NCBI GenBank assembly: GCA_902774365.1
Contig: CACYHX010000009.1
Location: forward strand, 1-64,000
DNA from: an uncultured Bacteroidia bacterium
GTDB taxonomy: Bacteria; Bacteroidota; Bacteroidia; Bacteroidales; F082
DNA: 64,000 bases
Direction: 5' to 3'
This document shows positions 27,406 through 34,401 of the stretch, in pieces. A program made the translations under genes and the position numbers. Position 1 is the first letter of the stretch; the number at the start of each line of letters is the position of its first letter. The notes below the pieces were generated by a model. That model saw only the letters and a program-made list of their open reading frames with translations. It did no database searches and was not told where the DNA came from.

Positions 27406-27538
27406 TCACAAAACAAACAAAACCCACAAAACCACATTTAAGTTGGGCGGCACGCAACCGCTTGCCGCTGGAAAGCGAGCCAGTTGGCCGCTTTCCGCTA
27501 CCAAGAATAAAGTTTTGACAGTTTTGTCGGTTTTGTGA
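27406..27538. repeat. MITE-like inverted-repeat element, copy A
   Basis: A 133-bp element filling the ribF-rlmH gap. Ends TCACAAAAC and GTTTTGTGA are perfect inverted repeats; further in, CAAAAC-type blocks on the left face GTTTTG-type blocks on the right. The GC-rich centre has CGCAACCG, GCCGCTGGAAAGC, CCAGTTGGC and GCTTTCC, with GGAAAGC and GCTTTCC pairing. A second copy is at 37204-37338. Confidence 0.85.
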
Positions 27539-27548
27539 CGAAAAAAAA

Positions 27549-28022
27549 ATGAAGATTCTGCTATTGGTTATCGGCAAGACGGATGAGGACTACCTCATCA
27601 CCGGCATCAAGAAATATGTGGGCCGCATCGGGCATTATGCCTCGTTTGAGATGAAGGAGATCCCTGACCCGCGCAACCGCAAGACCCTCAGCGAAGACCA
27701 GCAGAAGAAGGCCGAGAGTTTCTTGCTTTTGCAACAGCTGCAACCCGGCGACCAGGTCATCCTTTTGGACGAAAACGGCAAACAATACACCTCGGTTCAG
27801 TTTGCAGAAAGCCTTGAAAAACAGATGGCATCGGGCGCCAAGAGGCTGGTCTTCATCGTGGGCGGACCTTACGGCTTCGCGCAAGAGGTTTACGACCGCG
27901 CCAACGCCAAAATATCGCTCTCGCCCATGACCTTCAGCCACCAGATGGTACGCTTGATTTTCGTCGAGCAACTCTACCGTGCCTTCACCATCCTGAAAGG
28001 CGAACCTTATCATCACCAATAA
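27549..28022 (+). CDS. rlmH: 23S rRNA (pseudouridine1915-N3)-methyltransferase
   Basis: 157 residues, the family's usual length. SPOUT-class methyltransferase with the C-terminal knot signature FSHQMVRLIFVEQLYRAFTI and the final KGEPYHHQ, both diagnostic. FIVGGPYGF (~105-113) is the SAM-binding loop. Methylates the pseudouridine at position 1915 of 23S rRNA in assembled ribosomes. Stand-alone gene just downstream of the MITE-like element, which may carry or interrupt its promoter. Confidence 0.96.
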   Translation: MKILLLVIGKTDEDYLITGIKKYVGRIGHYASFEMKEIPDPRNRKTLSEDQQKKAESFLLLQQLQPGDQVILLDENGKQYTSVQFAESLEKQMASGAKRLVFIVGGPYGFAQEVYDRANAKISLSPMTFSHQMVRLIFVEQLYRAFTILKGEPYHHQ

Positions 28023-28063
28023 TAAATCCGATCATTCTTCGTTCATTCCCAAAACAGAAAAAT

Positions 28064-28894
28064 ATGAAAACAATTAAATCCATCCTCATTCTTTGCGTGA
28101 CGCTTTGTTTCGTCACTTCGTGCAAAAAAGTCGACATGACGCTGGTGCAAAAAACCGTTTTCGAAAACGCCAGCATCACCCAAATCAAAGCCAGCGATGC
28201 CTGGAGTGTGACCGTGGTTGCCGACACCAGCACCTACGTTGAATTGGATTATTCCGCCTATCTTGAGGAAAGCCTTAGAGTGCAGATGGAAGGCAACGAA
28301 CTCCAAATCGGCTTCAAGGACCATACCTACCCCGTCATCGGCTCCGCATATCGTGCTACCGTGCATGTCGCGCACATTGAAAAAATAGAGGCCGACGATG
28401 CCGCAAAAGTGCAATGCGATGGTGAGTATACAGGCGATAACCTGCTAATTAAGCTCAGCGATGCCGCACAATGCAATAATTTGGTCTTTACAGGCCAAAC
28501 ATGTGACATCAAGATGGAAGACGCCTCTGTGTTTACCGGCTTCCAGTTTGATGGAAGCTCATGTAAAGCCGAATTGACAGACGCCTCTCAATTCAACGGC
28601 GTGATTAAGGTCACCGAGCAGCTTGACGTTGAGTTGGACGACGCCTCGCGCTTCGTCAACAAAGGTGGTGAGACCGCCTTGGCCAACATCAAAGTGCGTG
28701 ATGCCAGCCGCTTGAACATCGTGGAGACTTTAGTCAACGAAATGCATGTCGAGATTACCGACGGCTCCGAAGCCACGGTGTGGGTCGACGGCCTTTTGGA
28801 AGGCTGGGTGAGAGACGCTTCAACCTTATATTATAAAGGCCATCCGCAGCTGCAAGTCGACTGCAGCGACGGTTCTTTCCTCAGGCCCATCTGA
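28064..28894 (+). CDS. Lipoprotein with DUF2807 (auto-transporter adhesin head, GIN) beta-helix
   Basis: 276 residues. Lipoprotein signal MKTIKSILILCVTLCFVTSC, with Cys ~20. The mature part is a right-handed beta-helix-like array of short repeats rich in DA[SA] turns (EADDAAKVQCDG, KLSDAAQCNNL, KMEDASVFTGF, ELTDASQFNGV, ELDDASRFVN, KVRDASRLNIV), the pattern of the DUF2807/GIN domain. Probably anchored in the outer or inner membrane facing the periplasm. Function of the family is unknown. Own leader of ~40 bp after rlmH. Confidence 0.85.
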   Translation: MKTIKSILILCVTLCFVTSCKKVDMTLVQKTVFENASITQIKASDAWSVTVVADTSTYVELDYSAYLEESLRVQMEGNELQIGFKDHTYPVIGSAYRATVHVAHIEKIEADDAAKVQCDGEYTGDNLLIKLSDAAQCNNLVFTGQTCDIKMEDASVFTGFQFDGSSCKAELTDASQFNGVIKVTEQLDVELDDASRFVNKGGETALANIKVRDASRLNIVETLVNEMHVEITDGSEATVWVDGLLEGWVRDASTLYYKGHPQLQVDCSDGSFLRPI

Positions 28895-28978
28895 TTTTGG
28901 CCTGAATTTTGCTAATTTCATCCCTCGTTGCATCGAAGCAACTGAATTATTACTAATTTTGTCAAAAATTTAATCACA

Positions 28979-29515
28979 ATGAAAAGATTCACCCTGTTAC
29001 TTGTCGCCGTCTTATTTGCGACAGCCACCTTTGCCCAATCCGAAGACCAATCCAAACTACCCATTGACCCAAAGACGGAACAGATTACCTTCCGCAAGGT
29101 CATCCAAACCGTTGGCTCTGAAGAAGAGGTGTACAACCGCATCTACAGCCAGTTCATGAACTCCTACTACAAGAGTCCTTCGACCATCCTTCAGCAAAAC
29201 GATGGTCGCACCATGAAGGGCAAGCATCAGTTCCAACTCGACAACGGCGATGCCGTGAAGTCGAAATGGCCCTGGGTCACCTACTATTTCACCATCGAGG
29301 TGCGTCCCGGCCGTGTGCGCTACACGCTCACCGACTTCATGCAGAAGACCCAAAGCACCCACCCCTGCGAGGAATGGATGAACAAGGAAGACCCGTTGTA
29401 CAATCCTATCTGGGACAGGTATCTGGACCAAATCGCTGCCTTTGCTGAGGACTGGGGACAACAATTCGAGAAGAGCCTCGTTCCTGAAAAAGTCTTTGAA
29501 GAGGAAGAATGGTAA
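28979..29515 (+). CDS. Secreted DUF4468-type protein
   Basis: 178 residues with signal peptide MKRFTLLLVAVLFATATFAQ. The mature part (FRKVIQTVGSEEEVYNRIYS, then DDGDAVKSKW-like and YYFTIEVRPGRVRYTLTDF) matches the layout of Bacteroidetes DUF4468 proteins, which have a TBP-like fold and unknown function. Ends 8 bp before the HMG-CoA reductase start, so it may be the first gene of the mevalonate operon; no biochemical link is known. Confidence 0.75.
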   Translation: MKRFTLLLVAVLFATATFAQSEDQSKLPIDPKTEQITFRKVIQTVGSEEEVYNRIYSQFMNSYYKSPSTILQQNDGRTMKGKHQFQLDNGDAVKSKWPWVTYYFTIEVRPGRVRYTLTDFMQKTQSTHPCEEWMNKEDPLYNPIWDRYLDQIAAFAEDWGQQFEKSLVPEKVFEEEEW

Positions 29516-29523
29516 ACTAGGCT

Positions 29524-30849
29524 ATGGCCACTCGCGAACGCATAAAAAAAGGTTTTTCGAAACTTCTCAAGGAAGAGAAGCTGAAACTCATTGCCAACTA
29601 TTTCGAGAATCCAGGTGAGGTCGTCAACCTGCTGAAAAGCTATTGGCATCCCGACTCGAAGCAGCAGCAATTGTTTGACGAGTTCAGCGAGAACACCATC
29701 ACCAACTTCTATATCCCTTACGGCATCTCACCCAACGTAACCATCAACGGCAAGGACTACATCGTGCCCATGGTCATCGAGGAGAGTTCCGTCGTAGCTG
29801 CCGCCTCCGCGGCGGCCAAGTTCTGGGGCGAGCGCGGCGGTTTCCATGCTGAAGTCATTGATGTTCGTAAGGTCGGACAGGTGCATTTCGGCTGGGGCGG
29901 CGACAAGGGAAAACTCCTTGAACTGTTCCCCGAAATCGAAAAGCGACTGCTGGCCGACACCGATGCCATGACCGAGAAGATGCGCAAACGCGGCGGGGGC
30001 ATCCTTGGGATGCGCCTCATCGACTACAGCGCACAGATCCCCGACTATTACCAGATCCGCGTCGAGTTCGGCACTGGCGATGCCATGGGCGCCAACTTTA
30101 TCAACTCCGTCTTGGAGCAGTTCGGTCACAGCTTACAGGACTTCTTCGCCGAGCAAAACGACCTTTCCGAAGACCTCCGCAAGGTAGAGATCATCATGAC
30201 CATCCTGTCGAACAACACGCCCGACTGCCGCGTGAAGGTATGGGTGGAGTGTCCTGTAGAGCAGCTGGATGGCATCGACGAACACCTCTCGGGTGCCGAA
30301 TACGCCAAGAAATTCAAGAAGGCTGTCGACATCGCACATATCGACGTCGACCGCGCCACGACGCACAACAAGGGCATCTACAACGGCATCGATGCGGTGG
30401 TCATTGCCACGGGCAACGACTTCCGCGCTGTGGAAGCGGCGGGACACACCTTCGCCTCGCGCAATGGGAGATATGAGAGCCTTTCGAACGTGACCCTTGA
30501 AAACGGCATCTTCCACTTCGAGTTGGAGGTGCCGATGGCCTTGGGTACCGTGGGCGGACTGACAAGCCTACACCCATTGGCTAAAAAGACCCTTGAGCTC
30601 TTGGGCAACCCCACCGCCAAGGAGCTGATGATGATTGCCGCCACGATGGGTCTGGCCAACAACTTCTCCGCCGTGCGTTCGCTGACCACTAAAGGCATCC
30701 AAGCCGGCCACATGAAGATGCACCTCAACAACATCCTCAACCAACTCAATGCCAGCGAGGAAGACAAGAAAAAGGCGAGGGAATACTTCAAGGACAAGAC
30801 GGTGTCGTTTGCAGGCGTTGAACAATACCTTGATTCCTTGAAAAAATGA
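29524..30849 (+). CDS. mvaA: Hydroxymethylglutaryl-CoA reductase, class II
   Basis: 441 residues. Reduces HMG-CoA to mevalonate. Class II (bacterial, ~430 aa, no membrane anchor) features: VIEESSVVAAASAAAKFW (~80-97, substrate Glu), DAMGANFINSVLEQ near 180 (the catalytic Asp/NAD-binding region), TGNDFRAVEAAGHTFA (~294-309), and a C-terminal GLANNFSAVRSLTTKGIQAGHMKMH containing the catalytic His. The cofactor (NADH or NADPH) cannot be told. Although class II enzymes can be degradative, the operon with the downstream kinases and decarboxylase argues for isoprenoid synthesis. Overlaps the GHMP kinase start (ATGA). Confidence 0.95.
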   Translation: MATRERIKKGFSKLLKEEKLKLIANYFENPGEVVNLLKSYWHPDSKQQQLFDEFSENTITNFYIPYGISPNVTINGKDYIVPMVIEESSVVAAASAAAKFWGERGGFHAEVIDVRKVGQVHFGWGGDKGKLLELFPEIEKRLLADTDAMTEKMRKRGGGILGMRLIDYSAQIPDYYQIRVEFGTGDAMGANFINSVLEQFGHSLQDFFAEQNDLSEDLRKVEIIMTILSNNTPDCRVKVWVECPVEQLDGIDEHLSGAEYAKKFKKAVDIAHIDVDRATTHNKGIYNGIDAVVIATGNDFRAVEAAGHTFASRNGRYESLSNVTLENGIFHFELEVPMALGTVGGLTSLHPLAKKTLELLGNPTAKELMMIAATMGLANNFSAVRSLTTKGIQAGHMKMHLNNILNQLNASEEDKKKAREYFKDKTVSFAGVEQYLDSLKK

Positions 30850-31754
30850 GCCAATTCCAAGCCCACGGAAAATTCCTATTGACAGGTGAGTACCTCGTCC
30901 TGAAAGGGGCTTTGGCATTGGCAATACCGTTGAAACTGGGGCAGTCATTGTCGGTAGAGACGTGCCATGGCGCGTCTCTACAATGGGATGCCCACCAACC
31001 CGATGGCCCTTGGTTTTCCGTCACATTGAACCCTGAAAACCTCGAAATCATCAATTCTGACGATCAACCCAAAGCCGAGAAACTGACACAGATTCTAAAG
31101 GCTATAAAACAACTGAATCCCACTGCGTTTAAAGACGGCTTGCATTTTGAAACCCGTTTGGACTTCAACCCGAACTGGGGCCTCGGCAGCAGCTCCACCT
31201 TGATTGCCAACCTCGCACGATGGGCCAACGTGAATCCTTACGAATTGCTGAAAATGACCTTTGGCGGCTCGGGGTATGATATCGCCTGCGCCACGGCTGA
31301 AAAACCGATTTTTTATCAATTGATTGACGACAAACCGCAAGTTGAAACCATAGACTTCAACCCGCCTTTTGCTGACCACCTGTTTTTCGTCTACCAAGGT
31401 CAAAAGCAAAGCTCATCCAAGGAAATCAAGGCATTTTTGGAGAAGACAAATCCCATTGATTTACAGAATGATATAAATGCTGTTTCGGAAATCAGTAAGG
31501 CTGTGCCGAAATGCCAGACTTTAGACGAGTTCGCTATGCTGATGCAATGCCACGAGCGCATCATCGCCCGTTGTATTGGGCAAGAACCCGTGCAAAAGCG
31601 TTTCCCCGACTTCGAGGGCATTTTGAAATCCTTAGGCGCTTGGGGCGGCGACTTTATCCTTGCCGCAACAGAATGGGATAAAAGGCAAGTGGAAGCCTAT
31701 TTCAAAAAGAAAGGCTTGGAGGTAGTTTTCGGCTACAAAGAGATGGTTTTGTGA
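30846..31754 (+). CDS. GHMP-family kinase, probable phosphomevalonate kinase step
   Basis: 302 residues. N-terminal AHGKFLLTGEYLVLKGALALA and the ATP loop WGLGSSSTLIANLARWA (~99-115) are GHMP kinase motifs; SGYDIACATA (~142) and the C-terminal GAWGGDFILAAT fit the group found beside mvaD in Bacteroidetes. As the operon already has a mevalonate kinase and a decarboxylase, the missing step is phosphomevalonate to diphosphomevalonate; that assignment is by elimination. Oddity: codons 37-46 (VETCHGASLQ) are encoded by a copy of the genome's TGTAGAGACG palindrome. Overlaps mvaA by four bases. Confidence 0.85.
   Translation: MSQFQAHGKFLLTGEYLVLKGALALAIPLKLGQSLSVETCHGASLQWDAHQPDGPWFSVTLNPENLEIINSDDQPKAEKLTQILKAIKQLNPTAFKDGLHFETRLDFNPNWGLGSSSTLIANLARWANVNPYELLKMTFGGSGYDIACATAEKPIFYQLIDDKPQVETIDFNPPFADHLFFVYQGQKQSSSKEIKAFLEKTNPIDLQNDINAVSEISKAVPKCQTLDEFAMLMQCHERIIARCIGQEPVQKRFPDFEGILKSLGAWGGDFILAATEWDKRQVEAYFKKKGLEVVFGYKEMVL
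30954..30982. repeat. TGTAGAGACG palindrome, copy 6, inside the GHMP kinase gene
   Basis: GTAGAGACG and CGTCTCTAC arms, as in the intergenic copies, around a TGCCATGGCG centre. It is in frame, starts exactly on a codon boundary (GTA), and contains no stop codon. Confidence 0.92.
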
Positions 31755-31792
31755 AGAGTTTTCGTATTTTCGCGGCATCAAATACATTGAAA

Positions 31793-32884
31793 ATGGAGAA
31801 CAAATGGTTGAGCGAGGCCTTCAGAGGCGAAGTGCCCGACTTTCACGGTCGCGTGGGCTGGCAATGTCCATCGAACATCGCCTTGGTGAAATATTGGGGC
31901 AAAAAAGGAAAGCAAATTCCTCAGAATCCGTCGATTAGTTTCACTTTATCGAAATGTTGCACCGAGACTTTTGTCGAGTTTGAAAAAGCCGACCGATTCG
32001 GATTCAGCTTTTTTTTTGAAGGCAAGGAAAACCCCGCTTTTGGTGTGAAAATCGAGAAGTTTTTGATAGACAACCAAGCGTTTTTCCCGTTCATCAACCA
32101 ATTGAACCTGAAAGTCGAGAGCCGCAACTCCTTCCCTCATTCCTCTGGCATTGCGTCCTCGGCTTCGTCAATGAGTGCATTTGTGATGTGTTTGCTTGAC
32201 ATTGAATACCAATTTGCTGGAATTGAACATCAACGTGCTGGAAATTTCTCTATCGTTCCACAAAAGGCTTCCTATTTCTCGCGATTGGCTTCGGGTAGTG
32301 CGGCACGCTCGGTGTTCCCTGCAATGGCACTTTGGGGCAAAACGGAGGCCTACGAAGGCAGTTCCGACGAATATGCCGTTTCGTTGGCCGATGACATCCA
32401 TCCCGTTTTCAAGACTTATCACGACAGCATTTTGATTGTTAGTGGCGAAACCAAATCCGTTTCAAGTCGTGCAGGTCATGCCTTGATGGAAGGAAATCCT
32501 TTCGCCCCAGCGCGTTATGCACAAGCCAATGAAAACATTAAAAACTTGCTTGCCGCTTTGAGATCGGGTGACTTGGACACCTTTATTAATATTACCGAAA
32601 GCGAAGCCTTGCAACTCCACGCTTTGATGATGTGTTCCAATCCATCATTTATCCTGATGAAACCCAATACTTTGAACCTCATCAATGAGATTAGGGAATT
32701 CCGTAAAGAAACCAAGATTCCGCTTTGTTTCACTTTGGATGCGGGCCCGAATGTGCATCTGCTCTATCCCGAACAGGAAGCGGATAAGGTAGAGTATTAC
32801 ATCAAGAATGTCTTGGCGGATTATTGTGACAGGGAACGTTGGATTGCCGACCGCGTAGGCGACGGACCGAAAAAACTGCTGTGA
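31793..32884 (+). CDS. mvaD: Diphosphomevalonate decarboxylase
   Basis: 363 residues from the ATG at 31793. A GTG at 31751 overlapping the previous stop (GTGA) is possible and would add 14 residues. CPSNIALVKYWGKKGKQIPQ and NPSISFTLSKC (~25-55) are the decarboxylase signature; SFPHSSGIASSASSMSAFVM (~108-127) is the ATP loop, and LDAGPNVHLLYP (~317-328) holds the C-terminal catalytic region. ATP-dependent decarboxylation of diphosphomevalonate yields isopentenyl diphosphate. The codon choice here is visibly more AT-rich than in mvaA. Stop overlaps the mevalonate kinase start (TGATG). Confidence 0.93.
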   Translation: MENKWLSEAFRGEVPDFHGRVGWQCPSNIALVKYWGKKGKQIPQNPSISFTLSKCCTETFVEFEKADRFGFSFFFEGKENPAFGVKIEKFLIDNQAFFPFINQLNLKVESRNSFPHSSGIASSASSMSAFVMCLLDIEYQFAGIEHQRAGNFSIVPQKASYFSRLASGSAARSVFPAMALWGKTEAYEGSSDEYAVSLADDIHPVFKTYHDSILIVSGETKSVSSRAGHALMEGNPFAPARYAQANENIKNLLAALRSGDLDTFINITESEALQLHALMMCSNPSFILMKPNTLNLINEIREFRKETKIPLCFTLDAGPNVHLLYPEQEADKVEYYIKNVLADYCDRERWIADRVGDGPKKLL

Positions 32885-33867
32885 TGAGAGACCGTTACTA
32901 TAGCAAAGTCATCCTTTTCGGCGAGTATTCGATGATTTTCGATGCCACCGCCTTGATGATACCGCTGAAGCGGTTCTCGGCACAATGGCAGTTGCCGCTC
33001 AGTTTTAACCGAGCCGCCTCGCTACCCTCCAACCAAAGCTTGAAGCGGTTTTGCCAATATCTTTCTGAAAACGAAGAGTTATCAAATCTATTTGACTTTC
33101 AAACTTTAAGAAAGGATTTGGATGAAGGTCTTTTCCTCGCCTCCAACGTGCCTTCGGGCTATGGCCTAGGTAGCTCTGGGACCTTGGTGGCCGCCGTATA
33201 TGACCGTTACGCTATTCAAAAAACTGATGACGACCTTCAACTGAAAACCCTTTTCGGCAAGATGGAGAGCCACTTCCACGGCAGCAGCTCCGGCATCGAC
33301 CCCTTGCAATGCTATTTGGGTAAACCATTCAAAATCACGCCCCAAGGAGTACAAATCCTTCCCGATGATTTCCTCAAAAAGGACATCCACATTTGCCTGA
33401 TTGACACAAAGATAAAGAGCAACACCAAGCCTTTGGTCAACCACTTCAAAGCGCAACGCGAGAATCCCGAATTTTTAAATCGTTTCCAGTCGGAGTATGT
33501 GCCTTGTGTGACCTCTTGCATTAATTCGATGATTGAAGGCAATAAAGAGCTGTTTTTCAAATCGTTGAAACAACTCACAAAAAGCCAAATCGAGTTCCTC
33601 CGCCCGATGATTACGGATAATACCTTGGATTTGTTTTCCACCGATTATGACTTCAATTTTGGCGTAAAGATTTCTGGCTCTGGTGGCGGCGGTTATGTGT
33701 TGGGCTTCACGGATGATGTGGAAAAAGCCAATGATTTGCTTAGCCTCCCATGTCATTTCGAGGCTTTTGACGGCATAGATACACTCCCTCGTTCCTCGGT
33801 CGGTATGACATGCCGCCAAAAGGCGAAGAAATCTATGGGAAGCGGATTTGATGTTATTTGGCTCTAA
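32884..33867 (+). CDS. Mevalonate kinase
   Basis: 327 residues from the ATG overlapping the mvaD stop. GHMP kinase: YSKVILFGEYSMIFDATALMI at the N-terminus, VPSGYGLGSSGTLVAAVYDR (~91-110, ATP loop), HGSSSGIDPLQCYLG (~130-144), and VKISGSGGGGYVLGF (~261-275). Phosphorylates mevalonate. The C-terminal tail after KANDLLS is odd: residues ~289-317 are encoded by a CATGTCAT-type inverted-repeat element, after which GFDVIWL looks like a normal terminus. The mevalonate kinase label rests on neighbours and motifs; exchange of roles with the other GHMP kinase cannot be excluded. Confidence 0.87.
   Translation: MRDRYYSKVILFGEYSMIFDATALMIPLKRFSAQWQLPLSFNRAASLPSNQSLKRFCQYLSENEELSNLFDFQTLRKDLDEGLFLASNVPSGYGLGSSGTLVAAVYDRYAIQKTDDDLQLKTLFGKMESHFHGSSSGIDPLQCYLGKPFKITPQGVQILPDDFLKKDIHICLIDTKIKSNTKPLVNHFKAQRENPEFLNRFQSEYVPCVTSCINSMIEGNKELFFKSLKQLTKSQIEFLRPMITDNTLDLFSTDYDFNFGVKISGSGGGGYVLGFTDDVEKANDLLSLPCHFEAFDGIDTLPRSSVGMTCRQKAKKSMGSGFDVIWL
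33749..33812. repeat. CATGTCAT inverted-repeat element inside mevalonate kinase gene
   Basis: Bounded by CATGTCATTTCG and CGGTATGACATG (10 of 12 paired), then a GAAATCTATGGGA motif at 33828-33840 like the inner motif of the intergenic copy at 17988. The sequence is read through in frame without a stop codon. Confidence 0.65.
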
Positions 33868-33872
33868 ATTGC

Positions 33873-33880
33873 TATTTTTG
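33873..33880 (+). promoter_or_regulatory. -7 promoter box for gtrA-like gene, leaderless spacing
   Basis: TATTTTTG lies only 8 nt before the ATG at 33889, so transcription would start at or next to the start codon. Confidence 0.6.
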
Positions 33881-33888
33881 CGCCCCGA

Positions 33889-34401
33889 ATGTCAGCCTTG
33901 AAGAACATAGAATCCTGGATTGAACGTACTTTGACCACGGTCATCGACTTCTTCTATCCGCCTTTCCGCAAGTTTCTGAGCCTTGAGCTGTTCCGCTATG
34001 CGGCCTGCGGCGGTTTGAACCTTGTTTTGGAATGGGTGCTGTACTATGTTTTTTACCATTTCGTCTTCCACAAGCAGGTCTTCGACCTCGGCTTCATTGC
34101 CTTCACGCCCCATATCGCGGCCTTCGTGTTCAAGTTTCCCATCACTTTCCTGACGGGTTTTTGGATGGCACGCCATATCAGCTTCTCAGGTTCTACTTTG
34201 CGGGGCAGGACGCAGATTGTCAGGTATTTCCTCGTCACCGTGGGCAACATTCTCATCAACTACTTCGGCCTGAAGCTCTTCGTCGAGGTGTTCCAATGGT
34301 GGCCGACCATTTCCTACGTCATCATCTCCGTCATCTGTGTGACGTTCAGCTATTTGACGAATAAGTTTTATTCGTTCAAGAAAGAAAAAAAGGCGGAATA
34401 A
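33889..34401 (+). CDS. GtrA-family membrane protein
   Basis: 170 residues with four predicted membrane segments (~36-56, 66-88, 100-125, 135-158), a LFRYAACGGLNLVLEWVLYY opening and a basic C-terminal KFYSFKKEKKA, the usual GtrA plan. GtrA proteins are thought to help flip undecaprenyl-linked sugars across the inner membrane for surface polysaccharides. Own promoter, not part of the mevalonate operon despite following it by 21 bp. The C-terminus meets the convergent recG with no gap. Confidence 0.85.
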   Translation: MSALKNIESWIERTLTTVIDFFYPPFRKFLSLELFRYAACGGLNLVLEWVLYYVFYHFVFHKQVFDLGFIAFTPHIAAFVFKFPITFLTGFWMARHISFSGSTLRGRTQIVRYFLVTVGNILINYFGLKLFVEVFQWWPTISYVIISVICVTFSYLTNKFYSFKKEKKAE

